64,000 nt of DNA from Luteibacter anthropi (GTDB taxonomy: Bacteria > Pseudomonadota > Gammaproteobacteria > Xanthomonadales > Rhodanobacteraceae): positions 1 through 64,000 of the forward strand of contig NZ_JAARLZ010000001.1 in the NCBI RefSeq assembly GCF_011759365.1. Reading direction: 5' to 3'. Within the stretch, counting starts at the first letter, position 1. Each line of letters opens with the position of its first letter. A program made the position numbers and the translations under genes. Shown here in pieces: positions 36,522 through 44,751 of this stretch. The notes beneath the pieces were generated by a model, which was given only the letters and a program-made list of their open reading frames with translations, was not told the DNA's origin and made no database searches.

Positions 36522-37649
36522 ATGGCAAAACATATCGCGGGTCTGTTGATGGCCCTGGTCCTGTCGCAGGCGCCGCTCGCGCATGCGGAAACCTCCATGG
36601 CGGTCCAGGTGGACGACGTGGTGGCCAAGGATATGGCGGCTCGCCATACGCCTGGTGCATCCGTCGCCGTGATCAAAGACGGCAAGGTGGTGCTCGAGAA
36701 GAGCTATGGGCTCGCCAGCGTCGAACTGAACGTGCCAGCGACGAACGCGACGCTGTATCCGCTCGCTTCCACGACCAAGGAATTCACTGCCGTAGCGATC
36801 ATGACACTGGTCGAGCAAGGCAAGCTCGCGCTCGACGATCCGGTCAGGAAGTATCTTCCGGAACTCCCCGCCTCATGGATGCCCGTCACGATACGCCACT
36901 GCCTTTCCCACACATCCGGCCTTCCCGACAATGTGCAGGACGATACCGTCAACGTGCTGCCATTGGCGGGTACGCGTGCGGACCTGATGGCCTTGCTTGC
37001 CAGCAAGCCGGTCAAGGCGCCAGGCACGTCGATGGCTTACAACCAGACCGGCTACATGTTGCTCGGCGACATTATCGCGCGTGTCAGTGGCATGCCTTAC
37101 CAGCAATATATCGACGACCGCTTGCTGAAGCCGCTGGGTATCACCGGCTTGCGCTGGGGTGATACGTGGACGCTCGTGCCGGGTCGTGCTTCGCTGTATA
37201 CCGCCCTGCAGCCAACGGCCGATCACTCGAAGCTCCAGCTCGATGCGAAAGGTGCACCCGTACTTTCCACCGACGGCATCCACCCATTCGGATCGAAGAT
37301 AGCGACGGAATGGTTGCTGCCCGCCGCAGGACTGAGCGGCAATATCGAGGCGATGGCCACCTGGGAGAACGCGCTATGGAGCGGCAGGATCATCAAGCCG
37401 GAAAGCCTCGCGCTGATGGCGAAACCCTACGTGATGACGGACGGCAAAACCGGCGACTTCGGCCTGGCGCTCATGCACGACAGCCAGCAGGGGCATGTAA
37501 CGATACACACCGGGGGTGGCGCGGCCGTATGGATCACCACGATCCCCGATCGACACCTGACGGTGATCGTTCTGACGAATCTCCAGGCATCGCAGCCTTA
37601 TAAGCTGGTCGCAGGCATCCTCGATGTGTACCTGGATAGCCCGCACTGA
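36522..37649 (+). CDS. Secreted class C beta-lactamase-like serine hydrolase
   Basis: A 375-residue member of the beta-lactamase/AmpC-like serine hydrolase family. The signal peptide MAKHIAGLLMALVLSQAPLAHA ends near residue 22. The catalytic SxxK is STTK (PLASTTKEFTA, near residue 88), the YxN is YNQ (AYNQTGYM near 174), and HTGGG near 330 stands for the KTG motif. Family members include esterases, D-aminopeptidases and true AmpC enzymes. The lack of a clear KTG and the divergence argue for an esterase or peptidase more than a resistance enzyme. GGAG and GGGG precede the ATG, and a TAGGAT -10 lies at 36484-36489. It is slightly less GC-rich than its neighbours. Confidence 0.87.
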   Translation: MAKHIAGLLMALVLSQAPLAHAETSMAVQVDDVVAKDMAARHTPGASVAVIKDGKVVLEKSYGLASVELNVPATNATLYPLASTTKEFTAVAIMTLVEQGKLALDDPVRKYLPELPASWMPVTIRHCLSHTSGLPDNVQDDTVNVLPLAGTRADLMALLASKPVKAPGTSMAYNQTGYMLLGDIIARVSGMPYQQYIDDRLLKPLGITGLRWGDTWTLVPGRASLYTALQPTADHSKLQLDAKGAPVLSTDGIHPFGSKIATEWLLPAAGLSGNIEAMATWENALWSGRIIKPESLALMAKPYVMTDGKTGDFGLALMHDSQQGHVTIHTGGGAAVWITTIPDRHLTVIVLTNLQASQPYKLVAGILDVYLDSPH

Positions 37650-37726
37650 GATTGTCCCTGACAAACTTAAGAAATTCATGCACCCAGCGTTGTTTCATTT
37701 CCGAGTGACTTTCTCAGGCTGATCAG

Positions 37727-38239
37727 ATGAATTTTACAGCGTCTATTCCATACCTGAAAACAGAACGCCTGATACTTCGGGAGTACAGGCCTGGCGATTT
37801 TGAAGCTTTTGCTGCGCACCTTGCGGACCCCGATTGCATGCCGCCTCCGTACCTGTCTGACCGGAAAACCGCGTGGCGTATATTCGGATCTCATACCGGC
37901 TTATGGATCCTGGGTGGCGCAGGTTGGTGGGCTATCGAACACCGGGACACCGGTGAGCTGGTCGGCAATGTCGGAGCTTTCTTCCGCGACCGGGATCCGG
38001 TGCTTGAGCTTGGCTGGAATACATACAAGCCGTTCTGGGGGCAAGGCATAGCCGGGGAAGCCGCGACGGCCGTGCTACAGCACGCTTTCGATGTCCAGTG
38101 TAGATCACAAGTGCAAGCGCTTATCGGCGCTGGCAACAGAAGATCAATCCAGGTGGCGGAACGCCTAGGGTTTCGTTATGCCAACGACACCGACCTCGAC
38201 GGCCACATCATGCGGAGATATATGCTCGAACGAGTGTGA
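37727..38239 (+). CDS. RimJ/RimL-type N-acetyltransferase
   Basis: A 170-residue GNAT protein. Its opening LKTERLILREYRPGDFEAFAAHLADPD is the standard RimL-family start, and the later LGWNTYKPFWGQGIAGEAATAVLQHAF and NRRSIQVAERLGFRYAN give the coenzyme motif and terminal signature. These enzymes acetylate ribosomal protein N-termini or small amines and antibiotics; the target is unknown. The gene and its 80-bp upstream spacer are visibly richer in A and T than the surroundings, with codons such as ATA, TTT and AAA that neighbours avoid, which suggests recent acquisition. No ribosome-binding sequence is strong. Confidence 0.85.
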   Translation: MNFTASIPYLKTERLILREYRPGDFEAFAAHLADPDCMPPPYLSDRKTAWRIFGSHTGLWILGGAGWWAIEHRDTGELVGNVGAFFRDRDPVLELGWNTYKPFWGQGIAGEAATAVLQHAFDVQCRSQVQALIGAGNRRSIQVAERLGFRYANDTDLDGHIMRRYMLERV

Positions 38240-38536
38240 GGACACCCATGAATGTGAAGCCACGGAGCATGCCAAGTTGGTATGCGAGTGGTCCCGAATG
38301 TATTGATCGCCCGGTCAAGGTAGGTGCAGCTTGCCGCTGCACTCCTACCAACGATGTACCTGTTCTATCGCCACCGGGTCATGGATATCGCGGATACGCT
38401 GCCAAAGTATCTCGACGAATGGGATGGACCGACGATCTGACAGACCACTTTTAATGGCAACGGCGTGTCCCCATTGGATGGCGGGGTCACCCACCGACCA
38501 TTCGCCGAGACTACTCATGCCACGAGCCGCCATTTC
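38240..38536. other. Intergenic region with a REP-like palindrome and protein-like fragment
   Basis: No complete gene is supported. It holds a REP-like palindrome (38319-38349). A 28-codon stretch 38354-38440 (MYLFYRHRVMDIADTLPKYL and eight further residues) reads like the tail of a real protein, without a ribosome-binding site. This could be a remnant of a lost gene. Confidence 0.5.
38319..38349. repeat. Divergent REP-like palindrome
   Basis: GGTAGGTGCAGC, TTGCC, GCTGCACTCCTACC form an imperfect hairpin. It shares the GTAGG head and TTGC centre with the window's main REP family but has GCAGC arms instead of GCGCG, so it represents a second subtype. Confidence 0.55.
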
Positions 38537-39424
38537 ATGACCACCGGATTCCAAGAACTCCGCCGTTACGATTTCAGGGATACGAAGACGCTGGTCTTCG
38601 CCGGTGGCGGTAACCGCTGCTGGTGGCAATCCGGGGCACTGCGCCATCTACTCGATGCCGGGATGTCGCTACCAGGACAACTCGTGGGAACGAGTGCGGG
38701 AGCCGCCGTCGCTGCATCGTTTCTGACGAAAAGTGACGGCGAGGCATTGAAAGCCTGCCTGCGGCTCTATGCCGAGACGCCGAAGATCTTCGACTGGTCG
38801 GGCATCGCAAAGCTCAAGCTCCGCTTCGCCCACCAGCGCGTCTATCCGGCCTGGGTCGATGCGTTCCTCAATGCCGACACGCTCGACACCTTGCGCCAGT
38901 CGTCGTCGCGGCTCACGGTGGGCCTGACACGAACGGCACGCTTTCTCGGCATGCGTGGTTCCGTGGCGGCAGGCACGTTCGCCTACCTCATCGACAAGTA
39001 CGTGTGGAACAGCATCCATCCGCGCCTCCCGACACTGATGGGCCTGCGCCGGGATTTCATGGTGCTCAACGACTGCACCGACATCCAGTCTGCGCAGGAC
39101 CTGCTGATCGCGGCTGCATCCGCACCGCCCATCATGTCCGCACGCCCTGTCGGCGGCGCGCATGCCATCGATGGTGGCTATACGGACAACGCACCCATTC
39201 CTCCCCAGACCGATGCCGAACGGACGGGCACGCTCGTGCTGCTGACCCGGCACTACCCGAAGCTGCCGCCGCTGTTCCGCTGGGCCGGTCGCACGTACTG
39301 GCAGCCGAGCAAGCGCATTCCCGTCTCCACCTGGGATTGCACGCCCCGCGCGACGGTTCGTGAAGCCTACGAACTGGGCAGACAGGATGCGGTGGAAGCC
39401 CTGCGCAGCCATCGCGTGTTCTGA
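38537..39424 (+). CDS. Patatin-like phospholipase
   Basis: A 295-residue patatin-domain protein. The oxyanion loop is LVFAGGGNRCWWQSG (near residues 17-31), the nucleophile elbow VGTSAG (Ser near 53), and the catalytic Asp is in HAIDGGYTDNAP near 215. Members hydrolyse phospholipids or other acyl lipids. The order G-G-G-N then GTSAG, and a dyad DGG, are all present, so activity is expected. No signal peptide is visible. The ATG at 38537 is preferred; an in-frame GTG at 38465 would add 24 residues from the spacer. Neither has a strong ribosome-binding site. No partner gene is evident. Confidence 0.84.
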   Translation: MTTGFQELRRYDFRDTKTLVFAGGGNRCWWQSGALRHLLDAGMSLPGQLVGTSAGAAVAASFLTKSDGEALKACLRLYAETPKIFDWSGIAKLKLRFAHQRVYPAWVDAFLNADTLDTLRQSSSRLTVGLTRTARFLGMRGSVAAGTFAYLIDKYVWNSIHPRLPTLMGLRRDFMVLNDCTDIQSAQDLLIAAASAPPIMSARPVGGAHAIDGGYTDNAPIPPQTDAERTGTLVLLTRHYPKLPPLFRWAGRTYWQPSKRIPVSTWDCTPRATVREAYELGRQDAVEALRSHRVF

Positions 39425-39511
39425 GGCGGTTATATGTCGCGCGAGGGGTATTACGAGAAGGGCGCCATGGTCTGCACGAGTAACGCCAACGGCAGTCAGG
39501 ATCGGTCTGAC

Positions 39512-40939
39512 TCAGCTTCGTGCCAGACCGAGGAAAATCCGGGCCTTGGTCCAGCGAGTGACAAGTAGCCGCTCCAGCATAAGAACCACCAGCAAGGTTC
39601 CGCCAAAAAGCGGCAGGCATATCCCCAGAAGGACAATGACCGCTATCAACGCGCCAGACACGCGGGTGCTTCCGTGCGCAGGTGGTGCCCCCAGCAAGCC
39701 GGATGGTCGGCGACGCCACCACAGCACCGTGGCGCTGACGGACATCAGCAAAAGGCCGAGTGCCGTGGCTACGCCGAGCACCTGATTCAGTGGTGCGAAC
39801 AACTGGCCTTCGTGGAGGGCCACCCCATAGCCGATAAGCCGGTCGAGGAACGGACGATCCTTGAATCGCGTCACATCGATGATCTTTCCCGTGGACGGAT
39901 CGATGCGCGCGTCGATCCGCCGAGGGCGGTCCTGGACATCGGAGTGAGCCGACCAGAAAGGCGAACGCTTCGAAGGTGGGCTGATCAATACCGGCGCGGG
40001 CCAGTGCTGGCTGGCCATGCCGGGAACGATACGGTCGATCGGTGAATAGTCCGGTGCCACGACAGGCATTGAAGCCGTCTTGTCATCCATGGCCATGCCC
40101 GGCATCGACATCCCGGCCATGCCTGCGTGTTCATCCGTGACAGGTGCATTGGCTTCGCGGTTGATCCTTCGCTGGTCAGCGCTACCTGTGGTCCAGTCCT
40201 GGGCAACCACCACGTGGGAATAAGCCTGCCTTGCATCTTTCAGCAAGCCACCCCATGACTTCGCCCACGGAAGACCTGACAAAAGCAGCACGAGCGCCAT
40301 CGCGGAAATCCATACGCCGGTCACCGCATGCAGGTCACGCCAGAAGATACGTGATCCCTGTCTCAGCCGGGGAAGTAGCACGCCGCGCAAACGCGTGCCA
40401 CGCGGCCACCAGAGATAAAGACCCGTCAACAACATCACGATGGTCCATGATGCCGCCAGCTCCACGAGCATGGAGCCCGGTGTACCGGCCAGCAGTTCAC
40501 CGTGCAGATAGAAGATCACCCGCATGAAGCGATCTTCGTCGTTCACGACGTGAAGCACCCGTGCGGTAGAAGGATCGACGAAGACACGAATGACTTGCGG
40601 GCCCTTGCCCACGAGGACTCGCGTGGCCTGCTCCGTGGTGACGGGAAGTTCGTAGGCGTTGAGTACGCTGCCGGGTACGGCGGCCAGCGCCGCAGCCACC
40701 TGCGCCGAAGGTGGTAGCGCCGGGCCATGGGCCACATGCGCATAGCCGCGTTCCAGCCACGGCTCGATCTGTGGCTTGAACAGGTAGACCATGCCCGTCG
40801 TCGCCAGCCAGACAATGAAGGGAAGGCAGAACAGCCCGGCATAGAAGTGCCACCGCCAGATCATGCGGTAGCGCGCGCCTCGCGATAGCGTCACCGCCGC
40901 AGGCGATGGCTCCGGGAACCGGTTTGTATCTGCGTTCAC
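39512..40939 (-). CDS. PepSY-associated membrane protein with Met-rich loop
   Basis: A 475-residue inner-membrane protein with about four helices: WHFYAGLFCLPFIVWLATTGMVYLF (near 32-55), the pair around LVELAASWTIVMLLTGLYLWW, FWRDLHAVTGVWISAMALVLLLSG, and a C-terminal pair. Such proteins accompany siderophore receptors and are thought to reduce ferric chelates. Between the third and fourth helices a periplasmic loop contains HAGMAGMSMPGMAMDD, a Met/His cluster typical of copper-binding sites. The GTG at 40939 is chosen because AGGTG lies six bases upstream; an ATG at 41056 lacks one. No TonB-dependent receptor lies next to it, which is unusual for the family. Confidence 0.83.
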   Translation of the reverse strand: MNADTNRFPEPSPAAVTLSRGARYRMIWRWHFYAGLFCLPFIVWLATTGMVYLFKPQIEPWLERGYAHVAHGPALPPSAQVAAALAAVPGSVLNAYELPVTTEQATRVLVGKGPQVIRVFVDPSTARVLHVVNDEDRFMRVIFYLHGELLAGTPGSMLVELAASWTIVMLLTGLYLWWPRGTRLRGVLLPRLRQGSRIFWRDLHAVTGVWISAMALVLLLSGLPWAKSWGGLLKDARQAYSHVVVAQDWTTGSADQRRINREANAPVTDEHAGMAGMSMPGMAMDDKTASMPVVAPDYSPIDRIVPGMASQHWPAPVLISPPSKRSPFWSAHSDVQDRPRRIDARIDPSTGKIIDVTRFKDRPFLDRLIGYGVALHEGQLFAPLNQVLGVATALGLLLMSVSATVLWWRRRPSGLLGAPPAHGSTRVSGALIAVIVLLGICLPLFGGTLLVVLMLERLLVTRWTKARIFLGLARS

Positions 40940-41162
40940 GCCGCACCTGGAGTAGGGACCAGGGTTGGGATGGTGGCATACGAACTGGTGACCGGCGGCA
41001 CCACCGTGGCAACGTGTCGCGGTGGCCTGCGCGATGTCCGTCCATCCTTGCGACAACGCTTCTGGACGTTTCTATCCCACGCCTGAAGGCATGAAGTTAC
41101 GTCCAATAAAACCGCCACGACTGGACTAGAATCGAAGCACCCGCACCACCGTCGGAGTCGCC

Positions 41163-41564
41163 ATGAACACGCGTAGCCGCTTCCTGCTGCTGGCACTGGG
41201 AGCCAGCGTCGTGATGCCCGCCTGGGCCGCCAAGGACGATCCGGCCGCCCAGCTGGCGAAGCTCACCGAAGGCCGCATCGCGGGCAAGCCCCAGCGCTGC
41301 ATCGACCTCAGCCAGGCCTATGACAGCCAGGTGATCGACAAGACCACCATCGCCTACCGCGTGGGCAGCATCTGGTACGTAAACCAGCTGCGCTCGGGCG
41401 GTGAATTCCTCGATTCGCGCGATGTGCTGGTCACCCGCACCTTCGGCTCGCAGTTGTGCGAACTCGACAGCGTGCGTCTTGTGGAGCGCTATACCGGCGT
41501 ACCCGGTGGCTTCGTGGTGCTCGGGCAGTTCGTCCCCTACCGGCTCCCGCCGAAGGATCACTGA
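41163..41564 (+). CDS. Small secreted protein (possibly DUF6491-like)
   Basis: A 133-residue protein with a signal peptide (MNTRSRFLLLALGASVVMPAWA, cleavage near residue 22). The mature part has two cysteines (QRCIDL and SQLCELD), the segment YRVGSIWYVNQLR and RLVERYTGVPGG, which resemble the small secreted DUF6491 family common in this order; I am not certain of that assignment. GGAG lies five bases before the ATG. A TAGAAT -10 candidate is at 41127-41132. It is convergent with an Old Yellow Enzyme gene across a long hairpin. Function unknown. Confidence 0.78.
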   Translation: MNTRSRFLLLALGASVVMPAWAAKDDPAAQLAKLTEGRIAGKPQRCIDLSQAYDSQVIDKTTIAYRVGSIWYVNQLRSGGEFLDSRDVLVTRTFGSQLCELDSVRLVERYTGVPGGFVVLGQFVPYRLPPKDH

Positions 41565-41603
41565 GTATTTTTGTCGTGGCCCGATGGCTACGGTTTACAT
41601 GAG

Positions 41604-41645
41604 TACACGGCGGGTTACCTCTTTCAGGAAGCAACCCGCCGTGTA
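41604..41645. terminator. 13-bp perfect inverted repeat between convergent genes
   Basis: TACACGGCGGGTT (41604-41616) and AACCCGCCGTGTA (41633-41645) pair perfectly around a 16-base loop. It sits 40 bases after one stop and 11 before the other. No T tract follows in either direction, so it is either a U-less bidirectional terminator or an mRNA-stabilising hairpin. Confidence 0.55.
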
Positions 41646-41655
41646 TCGATCAGGC

Positions 41656-42750
41656 TCAGCCGAGTGACGGATAGTCCGTATAGCCGTGCTCGTCGCCACC
41701 GTAATAGGTGTTCGGATCGCTCGGGGCGATCGGGGCACCGGATTTCAGGCGCTCGACGAGATCGGGATTGCTGATGAACGGACGGCCCATGGCGATCACG
41801 TCCGCGCGACCTTCGCGCAACGCGGCATCGGCCAGCGCAAAGTCGTAACCGTTGTTGCCCATGTACTTGCCGTGGAAGGCCTTCTTCAGGGCCCCGAAAT
41901 CGTAGCCCGGCACGTAGTCGCGCGAGCCGCCGGTGGCGCCTTCCACGATATGCAGGTATGCCGGGTTGAAGCGGTTGAGCCCTTCCACCGCATGCAGGTA
42001 GAGCGGCACGGGGTTGCTGTCGCTGGAATCGTTGACGGGCGATACCGGCGAAAGACGCACGCCGGTGCGACCGCCACCGATGGCGTCGGACACCGCGCCC
42101 ATCACCTCGAAGAGGAAGCGCGTGCGGTTCTCGATGCTGCCACCGTACTGGTCGTGGCGCTTGTTGGAGCCATCGCGCAGGAACTGGTCGATGAGGTAAC
42201 CATGGGCGGCATGCACTTCCACGCCGTCGAAGCCGGCCTTGCGGGCCATCGTGGCGGCATGGGCGAAGTCGGCGACGATCTGGCGGATCTCATCCACTTC
42301 CAGCGCGCGCGGTTCCTCATGCGGCTGGAAGCCACTCTCGGTGAATGCATTGCCTTCGGGCTTCACGGCGGACGGCCCCACCGGCTTCACGCCCTGCGGT
42401 TGCAGCGACGGATGCGAGATGCGGCCCACATGCCAGATCTGCACCACGATGGAACCTCCCTTCGCATGCACGGCATCGGTCACGTTCTTCCAGCTGGCAA
42501 CCTGCGCATCCGTATACACGCCCGGCGTGAACGCATAGCCCTTGGCGCTGTCGTCGACCTGCGTGGCCTCGGTGATGATGAGGCCGGCCGAGGCACGCTG
42601 GCTGTAGTACTCGACGGCGGACGGACGCGGCACGTCGCCCTTCAGCGCACGGCTGCGCGTGAGCGGTGCCATGGCGATGCGATTCCTGAGATCGAGGTCA
42701 CCGAGGCGGATGGGCTGGAACAACGGGCTTGCGCTGCGATTTTCTGACAT
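41656..42750 (-). CDS. Old Yellow Enzyme-type NADH:flavin oxidoreductase (NemA-like)
   Basis: A 364-residue FMN enzyme reducing activated C=C bonds or nitro groups. Signatures are LRNRIAMAPLTRSRA at the start, the active-site pair HAAHGYLIDQFLRDGSN, QYGGSIENRTRFLFEV, and the C-terminal GRPFISNPDLVERLK. Length equals NemA (365). The ATG at 42750 is preferred with GGTGA upstream; the GTG four codons earlier is possible. The gene lies on the same strand as, and downstream of, an AraC-family regulator (113-bp gap), which may control it. Such enzymes often act on electrophilic stress compounds. Confidence 0.93.
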   Translation of the reverse strand: MSENRSASPLFQPIRLGDLDLRNRIAMAPLTRSRALKGDVPRPSAVEYYSQRASAGLIITEATQVDDSAKGYAFTPGVYTDAQVASWKNVTDAVHAKGGSIVVQIWHVGRISHPSLQPQGVKPVGPSAVKPEGNAFTESGFQPHEEPRALEVDEIRQIVADFAHAATMARKAGFDGVEVHAAHGYLIDQFLRDGSNKRHDQYGGSIENRTRFLFEVMGAVSDAIGGGRTGVRLSPVSPVNDSSDSNPVPLYLHAVEGLNRFNPAYLHIVEGATGGSRDYVPGYDFGALKKAFHGKYMGNNGYDFALADAALREGRADVIAMGRPFISNPDLVERLKSGAPIAPSDPNTYYGGDEHGYTDYPSLG

Positions 42751-42863
42751 GAATATGGTCACCGGTATAGTAAATGTGGGCCGTTATTAGGACGGAACGG
42801 ACAAAATAAGCTGCCCGTCTTCCTGCGGGCAGGTGACCCCACATTCAATCCCCGGTGACGGGA

Positions 42864-43637
42864 TCAGGCGCGCGCCAGCATGCCCTTGCGAAACTGGTCC
42901 GGTGTGCAGCAGGCCTGGCGCTTGAACATCTCGATGAACGACGACGCGGTGGCGTAGCCGAGTTCGCGGGCGATCGTCTCTACCGACTGCTGCTTCGCCA
43001 GCAACTCCACGCCCAGCGTGAATCTCAGGCGCTGACGCCATTCACCGAAGCCGATGCCAAGCTCGCTCTGCGCCAGGCGTTCCAGCGTGCGTACGCTCAT
43101 ATGCTGCGACCGGGCGATGTCCCGCACCGAATCGCCACGCGCAATGTATGTTCTTGCGAATGCCATGGCGGCGACGAGGTGCGGCTCTTCGCTGGATGGC
43201 AAGAAGTTGGCCACCGGTCTTGCGGCGAGGATCTGGTCGATGACCACGCGCGACATGCGGACGTGCGCGGGCTCGCGCGGCGTGATGATGTCCAGCCGTG
43301 CAAACTCGTCCAGCAGCACTTTCAATACCTCGCTGATGGATAGCGCACAGGCTTCGGCCGGCATCTTCGCTGCAATGGCCAGGGATACATACACCGCGCG
43401 AAATTCCAGCGCATTGCGATTGACCGCACCATGGGAAACGCCCGGCGGAATCCAGATACCGTACTGCGGCGGTGACACCATGCGTCGCGAGTCGACGGTC
43501 AGCTCCATCAGGCCTTGCGATACGTAGTTGAGCATGCCCCACGGATGCACATGCGACTCGAACACCGAGGGCGGCATCGTGCCGTGGCGGAAATAGATGG
43601 GGCCGGGCAATTGCTTGAAGGTAGGGATCGGACGCAT
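42864..43637 (-). CDS. AraC-family transcriptional regulator
   Basis: A 257-residue regulator with an N-terminal cupin-like sensing domain (ESHVHPWGMLNYVSQG, PPQYGIWIPPGVSH) and a C-terminal double helix-turn-helix (DSVRDIARSQHMSVRTLERL and SVETIARELGYATASSFIEMFKRQ). The ATG at 43637 has GGGAG seven bases upstream. It is divergent from an EamA exporter gene and followed by an Old Yellow Enzyme gene, a layout typical of a local regulator controlling export and detoxification. CGCATTT and AAATGCG (43678-43684 and 43699-43705), a 7-bp inverted repeat in the shared spacer, is a candidate operator. Confidence 0.9.
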   Translation of the reverse strand: MRPIPTFKQLPGPIYFRHGTMPPSVFESHVHPWGMLNYVSQGLMELTVDSRRMVSPPQYGIWIPPGVSHGAVNRNALEFRAVYVSLAIAAKMPAEACALSISEVLKVLLDEFARLDIITPREPAHVRMSRVVIDQILAARPVANFLPSSEEPHLVAAMAFARTYIARGDSVRDIARSQHMSVRTLERLAQSELGIGFGEWRQRLRFTLGVELLAKQQSVETIARELGYATASSFIEMFKRQACCTPDQFRKGMLARA

Positions 43638-43677
43638 TGGCGATCTCCCTTGCTGTCGCAGAACCGGGAGGCATTGT

Positions 43678-43705
43678 CGCATTTCAGGGATGCCCGGCAA
43701 ATGCG
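43678..43705. promoter_or_regulatory. Candidate operator between the AraC regulator and the exporter
   Basis: CGCATTT, 14 bases, AAATGCG: a perfect 7-bp inverted repeat in the 114-bp divergent spacer. Binding by the AraC protein is inferred only from position. Confidence 0.3.
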
Positions 43706-43751
43706 TCACTGCTACGCTTTACCTGCCGTATCCCCTCCCCTGTACGACCCC

Positions 43752-44645
43752 ATGAATTACCTCTTCCCCGTTATCGCCGCCCTCCTGTGGGGCGTGAACA
43801 CGCTCGTCACCAAACTGGCCTCCGGCACCGTCGGTGCCGTGGACATCAGCCTGCTGCGCTGGTTTTTCGCGGCAGTGGTGGTGTCGCCCTGGGCGATACC
43901 GCGATTGCGTCGCAACATGGCCGTCATCCGCCCCAACCTCGGCCGGTTCTTCCTGCTGGGCCTGCTGGGCAGCGTCGTCTACCAGTGCGCCGCCTATTAC
44001 GCCGCCCATTTCACCTCGGCGACCAATATGGGCGTGATCCAGTCGCTCATTCCACTGATCACCCTGATGCTCTCGGCAATCTTCCTGCGCCACCGGGTCA
44101 CGGCGCTGGTCGTGGCCGGTGCCCTCGTTTCCGCGTTCGGTGTCGTCATGGTGATCTCGCACGGCGATCCGCGCCAGCTCACCGTGCAGGGGCTCAACCG
44201 TGGCGATGGCCTGATCGTGCTGGGTGCCACGGCGTTCGCGCTCTACAACCTGCTCATGCACAAGTGGAAGCTGAAGGTCTCGCTGGTGGAGTCGCTGTTC
44301 ATGCAGGCCTCTACGGCCACCATCATGCTCGTACCGCTATGGCTGGCCTTCGGTGAAGGCGTGCACGGAGCGGCGGCATGGGGATGCATTGCCTTCGCCG
44401 GCATCGGTGCCTCGGTGATGGCCCCGCTTTGCTGGATGGCCGGCATCAGCCGCCTGGGCGCGGCCCGCGTCACCGGATTCTTCAACCTCGTGCCTATCGT
44501 GACGGCCGTGCTGGCGGTGTTCGCCCTGGGCGAAAAACTGACCGTGACCACGGCCTGCGGCGGCCTGCTGACGATTCTCGGCGTGATCGTCGCGGAGTAC
44601 GCCGGGCGACGCACGTCGCAGCCTGCGAAGGAAGCGCTGGCCTGA
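43752..44645 (+). CDS. EamA/DMT-family transporter
   Basis: A 297-residue inner-membrane protein with ten predicted helices in two EamA repeats (NYLFPVIAALLWGVNTLVTKLASG at the start; GDGLIVLGATAFALYNLLMHK at the second). Family members export amino acids, metabolites or drugs; the substrate is not predictable. It is transcribed away from an AraC regulator and is probably its target. The ATG at 43752 starts directly at the first helix; the frame is open upstream through the regulator's 5' part but without support. Confidence 0.88.
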   Translation: MNYLFPVIAALLWGVNTLVTKLASGTVGAVDISLLRWFFAAVVVSPWAIPRLRRNMAVIRPNLGRFFLLGLLGSVVYQCAAYYAAHFTSATNMGVIQSLIPLITLMLSAIFLRHRVTALVVAGALVSAFGVVMVISHGDPRQLTVQGLNRGDGLIVLGATAFALYNLLMHKWKLKVSLVESLFMQASTATIMLVPLWLAFGEGVHGAAAWGCIAFAGIGASVMAPLCWMAGISRLGAARVTGFFNLVPIVTAVLAVFALGEKLTVTTACGGLLTILGVIVAEYAGRRTSQPAKEALA

Positions 44646-44670
44646 GGCGTGCTCGCGGCGGCACCCCGCA

Positions 44671-44733
44671 TGAGCCGAATCCTGCCTATAATCGGCTCAC
44701 AATCTGAGCCGAATAAGTCCTGGATTCGGCTCA
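44671..44733 (+). promoter_or_regulatory. fic promoter with four ordered operator half-sites
   Basis: TGAGCCGAAT occurs forward at 44671-44680 and 44705-44714; its reverse form is at 44690-44699 (AATCGGCTCA, one mismatch) and 44724-44733 (ATTCGGCTCA). This gives two inverted pairs with 9-10 base spacers, 34 bases apart. The second half-site overlaps a perfect TATAAT (44687-44692). Repressor binding would block the promoter. The obvious candidate is the C-terminal winged helix of the Fic protein itself. Confidence 0.7.
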
Positions 44734-44751
44734 TCGCCCCGGAGCAGGCCC

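Noticed and set aside
36522-37649. A chromosomal AmpC beta-lactamase linked to ampG
   Set aside because: The SxxK and YxN motifs are present, but the KTG is replaced by HTGG, no ampR lies beside it and ampG is 30 kb away; a general serine hydrolase is the safer call.
38236-38454. 72-codon open frame after the acetyltransferase
   Set aside because: It covers a REP-like palindrome, has Pro/Arg-rich composition, no ribosome-binding site and overlaps the preceding stop by chance.
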